Below are positions 24,123 through 34,147 of a stretch of DNA of 64,000 bases, one piece after another (the first letter of the stretch is position 1; each line of letters begins with the position of its first letter). Origin of the DNA: an uncultured Subdoligranulum sp. GTDB taxonomy: Bacteria; Bacillota; Clostridia; Christensenellales; CAG-314. Below the pieces are notes generated by a model that did no database searches, was not told the DNA's origin, and saw nothing but the letters and a program-made list of their open reading frames with translations. The position numbers were made by a program, and so were the translations under genes. The DNA is taken from assembly GCA_902496185.1 (NCBI GenBank), contig CABUZX010000006.1, forward strand, positions 1 to 64,000, written 5' to 3'.

Positions 24123-25658
24123 TTATTTGCTTTTTGGTTTCATTGTAGGAAACAACAAAACGTCCCTTATTGAGTAACTGTTTGTAAACAACATAATCAT
24201 ACGATCAATACCGATACCAATACCGCCCGTAGGTGGCATACCGTATTCTAACGCCATAACAAAATCGTCGTCCATCATTTGCGCCTCGTCGTCACCACTG
24301 TTGCGTTGTTTGACTTGGTCGGCAAAACGATTGTATTGGTCTATAGGGTCGTTAAGTTCACTGAAAGCATTGCCCATTTCTCTTGCGTAAATAAAGAACT
24401 CAAATCTGTCGGCAATACGCGGATCACTTGCCTTACGTTTTGCAAGCGGACTTACTTCTACGGGATAGTCGTAAATAAAGGTCGGCTGAATAAGATGTTC
24501 TTCCACCTTTTGGTCAAAAATTTCGTACAAAACGTATCCCCAAGTTTGCTTTGCTTTTGGCATTTCAATACCCATTGATTTTGCCACCTGCAAAGCCTCT
24601 TCGTCCGTAGTAATTTTGTCAAAGTCAACGCCAACGTACTCTCTGACGGCTTCTATCATACTCAAACGCCTCCAATTGTTGAGGTCGATAACTACGTCGT
24701 TGTATTGAAGTTGGCGTGTGCCGAGCACCTTGTCAGCGCAATAACAAAACATATTTTGAGCAATTTCCATCATGTGTTCAAGATTGGTGTACGCCTCGTA
24801 AAGCTCCATAGTGGTAAACTCAGGATTGTGTTTGATATCCATACCTTCGTTGCGGAACATTCTGCCGATTTCATAAACCTTTTCAAATCCGCCAACTATC
24901 AATCTTTTGAGATATAGCTCCGTAGCAATACGCAAATACATATCCATATTAAGAGTATTGTGATGCGTAATAAACGGACGGGCGCTTGCGCCACCTGCTA
25001 TGGTGTTGAGAATAGGCGTTTCCACCTCCAAAAAGCCAAGATTGTCGAGATAATCTCTTATGGCGGTGATGATTTTGCTCCTAATTACAAAGGTGCGTTT
25101 TACTTCAGGATTGGCAATCAAGTCAACGTAACGCTGACGATAACGCATATCGGTATCCTTAAATCCGTGGAATTTTTCCGGCAGTGGACGCAAAGATTTA
25201 GCAAGCAAGGTCAAAGAATTTACGCGTACAGAAACTTCGCCCGTGTGCGTAACAAACACAAAGCCCTTTACACCTATGATATCGCCGATATCCATATTTT
25301 TAAAATCCAAATAAGACTCTTCGCCTACTTCGTCCTTTTTGACGTAAATTTGAATTCGTCCTTCGCCGTCTAAAATATGACAAAAAGACGCTTTACCCAT
25401 AATTCTGCGACTGACGATACGTCCTGCAATGGAAACTTCCTTTTCGGTAAGAGATTCGGCATTATTGAGTATTTCGGCAGAAGTATGCGTACGGTCAAAA
25501 CGAGTAATTTCAAACGGATTTTTTCCGTTGGCAACGAGATTAGCAAGTTTGTCTCTCCTGACTTGCAAAATTTCCGCAAGGTCAACTTCTTGCTCTATTG
25601 GTTGCGCTTGATTGACGTCAGGATTTTTTTGATTGTTGTTTTGTTGATTGTCCTGCAT
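24123..25658 (-). CDS. lysS: Lysyl-tRNA synthetase, class II
   Basis: 511 residues from the ATG at 25658, chosen because AAGGA lies 7 bases before it; an ATG five codons upstream has no ribosome site. The first 30 residues are Asn/Gln-rich and nonconserved. An OB-fold anticodon-binding domain (about 50-160) precedes the class II core. Motif 2 is RMFRNEGMDIKHNPEFTTME near 265 and motif 3 is GGIGIGIDRMIM near 485. It charges tRNA-Lys; both tRNA-Lys species are encoded at 45663-45820. It lies downstream of greA. Confidence 0.96.
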   Translation of the reverse strand: MQDNQQNNNQKNPDVNQAQPIEQEVDLAEILQVRRDKLANLVANGKNPFEITRFDRTHTSAEILNNAESLTEKEVSIAGRIVSRRIMGKASFCHILDGEGRIQIYVKKDEVGEESYLDFKNMDIGDIIGVKGFVFVTHTGEVSVRVNSLTLLAKSLRPLPEKFHGFKDTDMRYRQRYVDLIANPEVKRTFVIRSKIITAIRDYLDNLGFLEVETPILNTIAGGASARPFITHHNTLNMDMYLRIATELYLKRLIVGGFEKVYEIGRMFRNEGMDIKHNPEFTTMELYEAYTNLEHMMEIAQNMFCYCADKVLGTRQLQYNDVVIDLNNWRRLSMIEAVREYVGVDFDKITTDEEALQVAKSMGIEMPKAKQTWGYVLYEIFDQKVEEHLIQPTFIYDYPVEVSPLAKRKASDPRIADRFEFFIYAREMGNAFSELNDPIDQYNRFADQVKQRNSGDDEAQMMDDDFVMALEYGMPPTGGIGIGIDRMIMLFTNSYSIRDVLLFPTMKPKSK

Positions 25659-25686
25659 GATTTTTTCCTTCATTTTGTTTAGTCTT

Positions 25687-26160
25687 TTAATTGATTTCCA
25701 TCAACTTATATTTTACGATATTGCCGTTTGGCAAAAATACGGTAAAAGAGTCTCCCTTTTTTTTGCCCATAACGGCAGAACCTATCGGGGATTCGTTACT
25801 AATCCTTATAGGATTAGCAAAAGGATCGGCTTCCGTCGTACCTACTATTTGATAGGTTTTTTGTTTTTTGTTTGCGTCCGCAATAACAATCGTACTACCA
25901 AGCTTTACTTCAAAGTGGCGGGCGCTATCGTCAATAATAATGGCGTTTTTTAGCTTTGACTCTATTTCCAATATTTCGCCTTCAAATTGAGATTGTTCTG
26001 CCTTTGCTGCGTCGTACTCGGCGTTTTCTGAAAGATCGCCAAAATCGCGAGCAACCTTGATTTTTTCGGTAATTTCCGCACGGCGTACAGTTTTGAGATA
26101 CTTAAGTCTTTCTTCAAGTTCTTTTTTGCCTTCCGCAGTGAGATAAACTTCTTCTGCCAT
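25687..26160 (-). CDS. greA: Transcription elongation factor GreA
   Basis: 157 residues. An N-terminal coiled coil (YLTAEGKKELEERLKYLK, and the tip acidic segment ARDFGDLSENAEYDAAK near 38-54 with the catalytic Asp/Glu pair) is followed by the C-terminal FKBP-like domain (GSTIVI, SPIGSAVMGKKKGD). It rescues backtracked RNA polymerase by stimulating transcript cleavage. AGGAG precedes the ATG. First gene of greA-lysS-thioesterase, with 28 bases to lysS. Confidence 0.96.
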   Translation of the reverse strand: MAEEVYLTAEGKKELEERLKYLKTVRRAEITEKIKVARDFGDLSENAEYDAAKAEQSQFEGEILEIESKLKNAIIIDDSARHFEVKLGSTIVIADANKKQKTYQIVGTTEADPFANPIRISNESPIGSAVMGKKKGDSFTVFLPNGNIVKYKLMEIN

Positions 26161-26283
26161 AATAAATCTCCTATTAAATGTTTTAAGTAATTCACTTGTT
26201 CATTATCAAGTGAAAATTTTATTAAATATTATACCACAAAGCAGTGTTTTCGTCAAGGATATTGTCGGTATTTATATTTTTAG

Positions 26284-27492
26284 CTATTTGCTTTTAAGTC
26301 GGTTTTTGGCGTTTTTTTTGGGATTTGAGTGGGAATTTAATAGACACATCAACCTATACAACAACGGTTTTTTCAATTTGACTGCGTTGTAAGGACAAAG
26401 CTTCTGACAGCAATAACAACGAATACAATCTTTGCGCCTTATATGTGCTTTTTTGGGAGTTGTTTTTCCCGTCATATCTATTGCTTTTTCGGGGCAATGA
26501 GCAAAACATTTGGCGCATCCCTTGCATTTTTTACGATTGATAACGGGACGTTTAGTAACCCAATTTTTTCGCAAGAAACGTTGCAAAAAACCTTTTTTGG
26601 TAAAATCTCTATCCACTACGACGACGGTTTCAAAGTCTTTTACAAAATCTTTTTGCAATAAATCAAAGTCAATTTCCGTATCGCTTAAATTCTGAGGCAA
26701 AAGTCCCCTTTCCTGAGCTTTTTTAATAAGTGGCATTTCTTCTGGATTTGCAAATAGACTGACTCCCGCTACGTCCACCAAATAAGGATTTTTGCCTGCC
26801 AAAATTTTGCCGACGAATTTAGGCTTGCCGTTGGTCGGTCCTTCGCCCTCCATACACATAACGGCGTCCACAAAGTGCAAAACTATTTTTTGACTTGCAA
26901 ATTGCTCTATATCAATAAGACAATCGCAAAAAACGTTCAAAGTCGGATAAAGACTGTGCGTTTGCGCTTTAACCAAACCGGGTATCAAGCCGTAAAGATT
27001 TTTTACCGCCCCCGTATACCCCGTAAAGCTATGAGTTTTGAGTTTGCCTATATTGATAACTACGTCTGCGTTGTTAAAAACGTCGATAATATCAAGAGTG
27101 TGTACAACCTTTCCGTTAATTTGCTTTGAACTACTTTCAAAGTTGTCTATCAACTGCGCTCCGCTGTTTAAACACGCCTGAGTCATTCCGCAAGTTTTGA
27201 AAGTTGCGTTCATAACCGTTTTGTTGTAAGCAGAACCGCTACTATCTCCCACAAAAACTTTTGCGCCCGTTTGAGCAATAAGTATTTTGGAAACTGCCTC
27301 AACAATGCTCGGATGAGTAGTCCCGCATTTTTCAGGAGACATTTCACGCACGAGATTAACTTTTAGCAAAACGTTTTTGTTTTGCCCCACTACGTTTTTT
27401 GCGCCACCGAGAGAATCAAACAGGTTTTTTACGGCCTCATCTATGCGAGCTTGGTCATAATCAGCAACCGAAGTAAAAAAAACTTTTTCCAT
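26284..27492 (-). CDS. DUF362 domain protein with C-terminal 2[4Fe-4S] ferredoxin
   Basis: 402 residues. The DUF362 part (about 1-290) has the family's KVNLVREMSPEKCGTTHP, VGDSSGSAYN and LKTHSFTGYTGAVKNLYG. Two ferredoxin clusters follow: CKGCAKCFAHCPEKAI and CIRCYCCQKLCPYNAV near 335-375. A lysine-rich tail ends the protein. Function is unknown; the architecture suggests an anaerobic electron-transfer or Fe-S-linked enzyme. There is no Shine-Dalgarno, and a -10 box ends 6 bases before the ATG, so a leaderless message is predicted. It is divergent from the small gene at 27582. Confidence 0.9.
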   Translation of the reverse strand: MEKVFFTSVADYDQARIDEAVKNLFDSLGGAKNVVGQNKNVLLKVNLVREMSPEKCGTTHPSIVEAVSKILIAQTGAKVFVGDSSGSAYNKTVMNATFKTCGMTQACLNSGAQLIDNFESSSKQINGKVVHTLDIIDVFNNADVVINIGKLKTHSFTGYTGAVKNLYGLIPGLVKAQTHSLYPTLNVFCDCLIDIEQFASQKIVLHFVDAVMCMEGEGPTNGKPKFVGKILAGKNPYLVDVAGVSLFANPEEMPLIKKAQERGLLPQNLSDTEIDFDLLQKDFVKDFETVVVVDRDFTKKGFLQRFLRKNWVTKRPVINRKKCKGCAKCFAHCPEKAIDMTGKTTPKKAHIRRKDCIRCYCCQKLCPYNAVKLKKPLLYRLMCLLNSHSNPKKNAKNRLKSK

Positions 27493-27498
27493 TTGTTT

Positions 27499-27527
27499 AT
27501 TCTAACAATTTTTTTTAAAAAAAGCAA
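27499..27527 (-). promoter_or_regulatory. Sigma-A promoter placed for a leaderless start (DUF362 gene)
   Basis: -35 TTGCTT (27522-27527), 17-base spacer, -10 TAGAAT (27499-27504), then 6 bases to the ATG at 27492. No ribosome site. Confidence 0.55.
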
Positions 27528-27547
27528 ATCTTTTGTCTTGCGTTTAC

Positions 27548-27575
27548 TTGTATTTTTTTGTAATTAAGCTATAAT
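27548..27575 (+). promoter_or_regulatory. Sigma-A promoter placed for a leaderless start (small gene)
   Basis: -35 TTGTAT (27548-27553), 16-base spacer, -10 TATAAT (27570-27575), then 6 bases to the ATG at 27582. Confidence 0.55.
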
Positions 27576-27581
27576 AATACT

Positions 27582-27839
27582 ATGAAATTATGGATTCGCT
27601 GTTTTAAAAAGGATAAACTGATTTTAAACGAACTTTTAACAAACTCACAGTCTCTCACCTGCTACAACCTCGGCGTGGCGCTGACGGAATTGTGTGACAA
27701 ATTTGATTTACCAAGTCCTATCGTGACGGAAACAAACGTCAACAATCTAAATACTTTTAATCATACCAAATTTAAACAAAGTGACTTTTTGGAAAAAATA
27801 GATTTTGATTTTTTGGAAATCGGTAATATTCCAAAATAA
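27582..27839 (+). CDS. Small conserved protein of unknown function
   Basis: 85 residues. The start MKLWIRCFKKDKLI and the end FKQSDFLEKIDFDFLEIG resemble a small protein family seen in many anaerobic Firmicutes, as far as I can recall. The family has no assigned role. The middle LGVALTELCDKFDLPSPIV looks helical. There is no membrane segment or metal motif. The gene has its own promoter and a terminator but no ribosome site, and is predicted leaderless. It is monocistronic between the DUF362 gene and purL. Confidence 0.7.
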   Translation: MKLWIRCFKKDKLILNELLTNSQSLTCYNLGVALTELCDKFDLPSPIVTETNVNNLNTFNHTKFKQSDFLEKIDFDFLEIGNIPK

Positions 27840-27848
27840 TTTTAACGT

Positions 27849-27879
27849 AAAAATACTCCGAATTTTACGGAGTATTTTT
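27849..27879. terminator. Bidirectional terminator between the small gene and purL
   Basis: Perfect 12-bp stem (27849-27860 with 27868-27879) with T runs on both strands. It ends the purine operon on the minus strand. Confidence 0.9.
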
Positions 27880-27899
27880 TATTGCTTTTTTATTAAGTA

Positions 27900-30800
27900 T
27901 TAGTTTTTAAAATATTCTACAGCGGAACGGAATATTTGCATATCGTAGTTCGCGTAAACGTTTTTATATAACCCGTAGCCTATTCTCTCGGAGTGCCCCA
28001 TCTTGCCGAATACTCTGCCGTCGGGAGAAGTTATACCCTCTATCGCGCAAACCGAGTTATTGGGGTTAAAACGCACGTCTGCCGTAGGTTTGCCTGATAA
28101 ATCAACGTATTGGGTTGCAATTTGCCCGTTTTGAGCAAGTTGCAAAACGGTTTTTTCGTCGGCAAAAAATCTACCTTCACCGTGTGACACAGGCACGGTA
28201 AATATTTGACCTACTTTAGTGTTTTTGAGCCAAGGCGATTTGTTTGAGGCTACTCTCGTGCGTACCAACATTGATTGGTGACGCGCAATGGTATTGTAAG
28301 TAAGCGTTGGACAATCTTCCGTCACGTCTATTATTTTGCCGTACGGAACTAATCCAAGCTTTATTAGCGCCTGAAAACCATTGCAAATACCGCACATAAG
28401 TCCGTCTCTTTTTTCCAGCAAAGCAGTAACTTCCTGCTTAATTTCGGGATTACGGAAAAACGCAGTAATAAACTTGCCCGATCCGTCAGGTTCGTCACCA
28501 CCGGAAAAACCACCCGGAATAAACACTATTTGCGAAGTTTTTAAACTTTTTACAAATTTTTCCACCGAATACGAAATATCGTCGGCAGAAAGATTTTTGA
28601 CGATAAATATTTCCGTATCTGCGCCTGCGTCTGCCATAGCTTTTGCCGAGTCGTATTCGCAGTTAGTACCGGGAAACACGGGTATCAATACTTTTGGTTT
28701 TGCAACTTTAACTAACGGAGTGCAACGTTCCTTTGCATTAAAGTCAAAGACAGGTATATCCTTTTGAGTTTGAATTATATTACAAGGATAAATTGGTTCC
28801 AACTTGGTTTCGTAAACCGTTGCAACGTCCTTTGCTAAAACCGTTTCATTACGGTAAGTAAACTTGCCGTCATCCGTTACAATGCCTATCGTTGTAAAAT
28901 CATTGCAAACACAATCACAAGTAACTTCTAAAAGCATAGCGCCGTAATTATATCCAAAAATATCTTCCGTCGAAAGAGTATCGTCAAAAGCAAAACTCAA
29001 ACCGTTGCCGAAGGACATTTTCATTACAGCCTCGGCAATACCGCCGTAAGTTGGAGTATAAGCCGATACTGCCTTACCACTCCTCAACAACTCCGTAGTT
29101 TTGTTATACACTTTTAACAAAGATTCAGCTGTAGGCAATCCGTTGGAGTCAAATTCAGGACGGAGCAAAACGACTTTATTACCACTTTGCTTAAATTGAT
29201 TGGCAACGATATTGTCTACGTTGTCCGTCGTAACGGCAAAGGAAACCAAGGTTGGCGGAACGTGCAAGTCCTCAAAACTGCCCGACATTGAATCCTTGCC
29301 ACCTATTGCGGGAACTTTTAAACCAATTTGAGCCTTTAAAGCACCCAACAACGCCGAGAAAGGTTTGCCCCAACGACAGCTGTCTTTACCGAGTTTTTCA
29401 AAATACTCTTGAAAAGTCAAATATACGTCCTTAAAATCCGCGCCCGTTGCAATAAGCTTTGAAACAGATTCCACAACAGCAAGGTACGCTCCGTGGTATG
29501 GCGATTTTTCCGCAATAAAAGGATTGTAGCCCCAAGCCATTAAAGACACCGTATCGGTATGCCCCTTTTCTACGGCAACTTTGTGTACCATTGCCTGAAT
29601 AGGCGTAGCCTGATATTTTCCACCAAATGGCATAAGCACCGTGTTTGCGCCTATGGTCGAGTCAAAACGCTCAACAAGTCCTTTTTTGGAACAAACGTTT
29701 AAGTCCCCCGCCGTCTTTAAAAGATTTTCGGCAAAACTGCCGTTTATTTGTTTGTTAAACTTTTGCGGAGCGCACGCGTGTACGTTAATATGCTTTTCCG
29801 CTCCGTTTGAATTTAAAAATTCCCTAGAAATATCTACTATGTTTTTGCCATTCCAACGCATAGTAAGGCGTGGTTCTGACTTTACGCGGGCAACTATTGT
29901 AGCTTCGAGATTTTCTTCGTGAACAAGTTGCAAAAATTTTTGAACGTCGGTGTCGGCAACCACTACCGCCATTCTTTCCTGCGATTCGGAAATAGCAAGT
30001 TCAGTACCGTCAAGTCCTTCGTACTTTTTTGGAACAGCGTTTAGATCTATATCCAAACCGTCCGCCAATTCGCCGATTGCAACGGATACTCCGCCCGCGC
30101 CAAAATCGTTGCAACGCTTGATAAGCGTAGACGCCTCTTTGTTGCGGAATAGTCTTTGAAGTTTGCGTTCTTCAGGAGCGTTACCTTTTTGAACCTCCGC
30201 GCCACAAGTTTCTATTGATTTGACGTCGTGCGATTTTGACGACCCCGTAGCCCCTCCGCAACCGTCTCTACCTGTCTTTCCTCCGAGCAAAATAATTACG
30301 TCGCCGTCAACGGGCTTTTCTCTCTTGACGTTTTTTGCAGGAGTAGCGCCTATTACCGCGCCGATTTCCATATGTTTTGCAACGTATCCGTCGTGATAAA
30401 TTTCGTCAACCTGACCTGTTGCAAGACCTATCTGATTGCCGTAAGAAGAATATCCTGACGCCGCAGAAGTAACTATCTTGCGTTGAGGGAGTTTTCCTTT
30501 GAGCGTTTCTTCAACGGGTTTTAATGGGTCTGACGCGCCAGAAATGCGCATTGCGCCGTAAACGTAACTTCTGCCACTCAATGGGTCTCTTATCGCTCCG
30601 CCTACGCAAGTAGCGGCTCCGCCAAACGGCTCGATTTCCGTCGGGTGATTATGCGTTTCGTTTTTGAAAAGTAACAGCCAATCTTCTGTCTTTCCGTCGA
30701 CGTTAACCTTCATTTTGACGGTACAAGCATTGATTTCTTCCGACTCGTCAAGGTTGGTAAGGTATCCGTTTTGTTTTAAATATTTTGCGCCGATTGTGGC

Positions 30801-31610
30801 AATATCCATAAGATTGATCGGCTTTGTTCTGTTGAGGGATTTACGTATTTGTAAATATTCGTCAAAAGCCTTTTGCAAAAGTTGATCGTCAAATTTAACG
30901 GAATCTATCGTTGTCAAAAAAGTCGTATGACGGCAATGATCCGACCAATAAGTGTCGATAACCCTAATTTCCGTAACGGTTGGTTCTCTACCTTCTTGCT
31001 TAAAATACTGTTGGCAAAAACGGACGTCGTCTAAATCCATTGCAAGACCGTAATTTTTTACAAAGTCGAGCAAGCCCTTTTCGTCCAACGCCAAAAATCC
31101 GTCTATAGTTTGTATTTGCGTAGGCGCGGAATAATTTTCCGCAAGGGTATCGGGTTTTTCAAGAGACGCCAATCTTGATTCTACGGGATTGACGACGTAC
31201 TTATATATCTTGTCAAGTTGTTGATCCGTAAGGTTGCCGTAAAGCATATATACCTTTGCGGTTTTTACAATCGGCCTCTCTTTTTTGGAAATAATCTGTA
31301 TACATTGCGAAGCGGAATCTGCTCTTTGGTCAAATTGACCGGGCAGATACTCAACCGCAAACACCTTTGCATCTTCTTTCGGAAGTTCATACGAAACAAT
31401 ATCCAACTGAGGTTCGGCAAAAACGGTATATTTGCAATAATCAAACAACTCTTGGTCAATTTTTTCCACGTCGTAACGATTAAAGACGCGGAGATTATCC
31501 AACGTATCTATACCCAAAAGGATTTTAAGATCCGACAACAAGGCTTTTGCTTCGTTTGCAACCTGAGCCTTTTTTTCAACAAATATTCTGTATACCATAA
31601 AAACTGTCAA
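27900..31610 (-). CDS. purL: Phosphoribosylformylglycinamidine synthase, single chain
   Basis: 1236 residues. It converts FGAR, glutamine and ATP to FGAM. The synthetase half shows YWSDHCRHTTF near 227, FKNETHNHPTEIEPFGGAAT near 325 and GGKTGRDGCGGATG near 440. The second repeat includes GGKDSMSG near 755. The last 260 residues are a fused class I glutamine amidotransferase with the nucleophile in GICNGFQALIKLG near 1075 and a terminal SHGEGRF. It is shorter than the roughly 1300 of enterobacterial PurL, fitting the clostridial one-chain type; separate purQ and purS are absent. Last gene of the operon, 28 bases after purD. Confidence 0.96.
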   Translation of the reverse strand: MTVFMVYRIFVEKKAQVANEAKALLSDLKILLGIDTLDNLRVFNRYDVEKIDQELFDYCKYTVFAEPQLDIVSYELPKEDAKVFAVEYLPGQFDQRADSASQCIQIISKKERPIVKTAKVYMLYGNLTDQQLDKIYKYVVNPVESRLASLEKPDTLAENYSAPTQIQTIDGFLALDEKGLLDFVKNYGLAMDLDDVRFCQQYFKQEGREPTVTEIRVIDTYWSDHCRHTTFLTTIDSVKFDDQLLQKAFDEYLQIRKSLNRTKPINLMDIATIGAKYLKQNGYLTNLDESEEINACTVKMKVNVDGKTEDWLLLFKNETHNHPTEIEPFGGAATCVGGAIRDPLSGRSYVYGAMRISGASDPLKPVEETLKGKLPQRKIVTSAASGYSSYGNQIGLATGQVDEIYHDGYVAKHMEIGAVIGATPAKNVKREKPVDGDVIILLGGKTGRDGCGGATGSSKSHDVKSIETCGAEVQKGNAPEERKLQRLFRNKEASTLIKRCNDFGAGGVSVAIGELADGLDIDLNAVPKKYEGLDGTELAISESQERMAVVVADTDVQKFLQLVHEENLEATIVARVKSEPRLTMRWNGKNIVDISREFLNSNGAEKHINVHACAPQKFNKQINGSFAENLLKTAGDLNVCSKKGLVERFDSTIGANTVLMPFGGKYQATPIQAMVHKVAVEKGHTDTVSLMAWGYNPFIAEKSPYHGAYLAVVESVSKLIATGADFKDVYLTFQEYFEKLGKDSCRWGKPFSALLGALKAQIGLKVPAIGGKDSMSGSFEDLHVPPTLVSFAVTTDNVDNIVANQFKQSGNKVVLLRPEFDSNGLPTAESLLKVYNKTTELLRSGKAVSAYTPTYGGIAEAVMKMSFGNGLSFAFDDTLSTEDIFGYNYGAMLLEVTCDCVCNDFTTIGIVTDDGKFTYRNETVLAKDVATVYETKLEPIYPCNIIQTQKDIPVFDFNAKERCTPLVKVAKPKVLIPVFPGTNCEYDSAKAMADAGADTEIFIVKNLSADDISYSVEKFVKSLKTSQIVFIPGGFSGGDEPDGSGKFITAFFRNPEIKQEVTALLEKRDGLMCGICNGFQALIKLGLVPYGKIIDVTEDCPTLTYNTIARHQSMLVRTRVASNKSPWLKNTKVGQIFTVPVSHGEGRFFADEKTVLQLAQNGQIATQYVDLSGKPTADVRFNPNNSVCAIEGITSPDGRVFGKMGHSERIGYGLYKNVYANYDMQIFRSAVEYFKN

Positions 31611-31637
31611 TCCTTGATTTTACTTTTGTTTTTGATT

Positions 31638-32912
31638 TTATTCTTTACAAAGCGCTTTAAGCGCAACTTTGCCTATGTCTAAGCGGTAATAACCGTTTGA
31701 AAATTCTATCTGCTCAACCACACCGTAAGCGCTGTCTATGGCTTCTTTCAAGGTGTCTTTAACAGCAACTACTCCGAGTACTCTACCGCCCTTACTCATC
31801 AGTTTTTCGCCGTCTTTTTTTACGCCTGCCATATATATCTGTTGATTGTCTTGCAAGGTCGGCAAAACTATTTCAAAACCGTTTTGGTAACTCGTAGGAT
31901 AACCTTTTGACGCAACTACTACGCAACAAGCGCTTTGATCTGCAAACTCTACCATTTCCTTGGTAAGAGTTTCTGCCTCTACTGCACGCATTACGTCAAG
32001 CAAATCGCTCTTTAACAACGGCAAAACAACTTGAGTTTCGGGGTCGCCAAACCTACAGTTGTATTCAATGACTTTTGGACCGTCAGCAGTCACTATCAAA
32101 CCAAAGTACAAGCATCCCTTAAACGGTCTACCTTCCGCGCGCATTGCATTTATCGTTGGTATAAAAATTTTTTGCATACACTCGGTCTCTATCTGCTTTG
32201 TATAATAAGGATTTGGCGCAACGGAACCCATACCGCCGGTATTAAGTCCTTTGTCTCCGTCTAAAGCACGTTTGTGGTCCATTGAAGAAATCATTGGCAC
32301 GATAGTCTTTCCGTCGGTAAATGTGAGTACGGATACTTCTACCCCCGAAAGAAACTCTTCCACAACTATTTTTTCACCGCTTGCACCAAACTTTTTGTTT
32401 TGCATTGCGTCCAAAACCGCATTTATTGCTTCTTCCCTCGTATAAGCAATAACCACGCCTTTGCCGAGCGCAAGACCGTCAGCCTTTATTACCGTTGGCA
32501 ACGGAGCATTTTTGATAAACTCTAAAGCTTTATCCGCGTCGGAAAAAACCTCGTATTTAGCAGTGGGTATACCGTATTTTTTCATCAATTGCTTTGCGAA
32601 AATTTTGCTACCTTCGATAATAGCGCTTTTTTTGTCCGGACCAAAGCACTTGACGCCGATTTTGTGCAAAGCGTCTACCGCGCCAAGCACCAACGGATCG
32701 TCGGGAGCAACAACGGCAAAATCTATGTCGTTTGTTTTGGCAAATTCACAAATGGCGGGTATATCTTTGGGGTTTATATCAATACATTGCGCGTCGGAAG
32801 CTATGCCTCCGTTGCCCGGCAATGCAAAAATCTCCGTCACGCTTTTATTTTGCTTTATTTTTTTGATAATGGCGTGCTCTCTACCGCCACCACCTACAAC
32901 CATTACTTTCAT
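31638..32912 (-). CDS. purD: Phosphoribosylamine-glycine ligase (GAR synthetase)
   Basis: 424 residues, the usual length. An ATP-grasp enzyme joining phosphoribosylamine and glycine. Visible motifs: GGGGREHAI near 6-14, LPGNGGIASDAQCI near 35, ADGLALGKGV near 142-151, and GGMGSVAPNPYY and EYNCRFGDPETQ (Mg ligands) near 285. It lies in the purine operon 16 bases after the formyltransferase gene. Confidence 0.96.
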   Translation of the reverse strand: MKVMVVGGGGREHAIIKKIKQNKSVTEIFALPGNGGIASDAQCIDINPKDIPAICEFAKTNDIDFAVVAPDDPLVLGAVDALHKIGVKCFGPDKKSAIIEGSKIFAKQLMKKYGIPTAKYEVFSDADKALEFIKNAPLPTVIKADGLALGKGVVIAYTREEAINAVLDAMQNKKFGASGEKIVVEEFLSGVEVSVLTFTDGKTIVPMISSMDHKRALDGDKGLNTGGMGSVAPNPYYTKQIETECMQKIFIPTINAMRAEGRPFKGCLYFGLIVTADGPKVIEYNCRFGDPETQVVLPLLKSDLLDVMRAVEAETLTKEMVEFADQSACCVVVASKGYPTSYQNGFEIVLPTLQDNQQIYMAGVKKDGEKLMSKGGRVLGVVAVKDTLKEAIDSAYGVVEQIEFSNGYYRLDIGKVALKALCKE

Positions 32913-32927
32913 TTTTTACTCCGTGTT

Positions 32928-34121
32928 TTAGTGATGGAACAAACGTAACCCCGTAAATGTCATCACTATGCCGTGTTTGTCGCAACACTCCGTTACGACG
33001 TCGTCGCGTTTGCTTCCACCTGGTTGAGCAATGTAAGAAACACCGCTTTTAAAGGCTCTTTCGATATTGTCGTCAAACGGGAAAAACGCGTCGCTACCTA
33101 AAGACACGCCTTTAATCGTAGACAAATACGCCTTCTTTTCTTCACGGGTAAAACGCTCGGGCTTTTGTGAAAAATATTTCTTCCAATTGTCGCCAGCCAA
33201 AACGGTGTCGTTGTCGTCGTCATTGTCAGAAATATAAAGGTCTATTACGTTGTCGCGGTCAGGTCTGCCAATCGTAGGCAAAAATGGCAACGACAAAACC
33301 TTGTCGGTTTGTCTCAAATGCCAATTATCAGCCTTGCTACCGGCAAGTCTCGTACAGTGTATTCTTGATTGCTGTCCAGCGCCTACGCCGATTGCTTGTC
33401 CGTCAACGGCAAAGCATACGGAGTTGGATTGGGTGTATTTTAAGGTCAAAAGAGCTACTATTAAATCTCTTTTTGCTGACTCAGGAAGATTTTTTTGCTT
33501 TGTAACGATATTGTTCAGCATACTGTCTTCTGGCGCAAAGTTGTTTCTACCCTGTTGAAAAGTAATACCGTAAACCTGCTTTTTTTCCGTCTCGGCAGGA
33601 ATAAAGTCAGGATTGATTTTGACGATATTGTAAGCGCCCTTCTTTTTTCTTTTAAGAATTTCCAACGCTTCTTCATCAAAATCGGGAGCAATAATACCAT
33701 CAGAGACTTCTCTTGAAATAAGTTTTGCCGTAATCACGTCGCATTTGTCAGACAAAGCAATCCAATCGCCGAAAGAAGACATACGATCGGTACCTCTCGC
33801 CCTTGCATACGCGCAAGCCAACAAAGATTGGTCAAGCTCCTCAATATCGTCCACAAAACAAGCTTTTTTCAATTTTTCGGGCAAAGGAATACCGACAGCC
33901 GCAGAAGTCGGGCTGACGTGTTTAAAAGAAGTTGCCGCAGGCAAACCTAAAGCCAATTTAAGTTCCTTTACCAACTGCCAACTGTTGAAAGCGTCCAAAA
34001 AGTTTATATATCCGGGACGTCCGTTGAGTACTTCTATAGGAAGGTCGCTACCGTCTTCCATAAATATAGAAGCGGGTTTTTGATTTGGATTGCATCCGTA
34101 TTTCAAAAGAAATTCTTTCAT
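32928..34121 (-). CDS. purH: AICAR formyltransferase, stand-alone (PurH C-terminal type)
   Basis: 397 residues. It adds the formyl group of 10-formyl-tetrahydrofolate to AICAR. Only the formyltransferase part of bifunctional PurH is present: TSFKHVSPTSAAVG has the catalytic Lys-His pair near 46-47, and GAGQQSRIHCTRLAGSKAD near 255 and SDAFFPFDD near 352 are conserved. The N-terminal MGS-like IMP cyclohydrolase domain is missing. The cyclohydrolase is supplied by the adjacent purO. AICAR and its triphosphate ZTP accumulate when this step lacks folate, which is the signal read by the riboswitch upstream of this operon. Confidence 0.93.
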   Translation of the reverse strand: MKEFLLKYGCNPNQKPASIFMEDGSDLPIEVLNGRPGYINFLDAFNSWQLVKELKLALGLPAATSFKHVSPTSAAVGIPLPEKLKKACFVDDIEELDQSLLACAYARARGTDRMSSFGDWIALSDKCDVITAKLISREVSDGIIAPDFDEEALEILKRKKKGAYNIVKINPDFIPAETEKKQVYGITFQQGRNNFAPEDSMLNNIVTKQKNLPESAKRDLIVALLTLKYTQSNSVCFAVDGQAIGVGAGQQSRIHCTRLAGSKADNWHLRQTDKVLSLPFLPTIGRPDRDNVIDLYISDNDDDNDTVLAGDNWKKYFSQKPERFTREEKKAYLSTIKGVSLGSDAFFPFDDNIERAFKSGVSYIAQPGGSKRDDVVTECCDKHGIVMTFTGLRLFHH

Positions 34122-34147
34122 TATTATCTCCTTTTAACAATCTTTGT

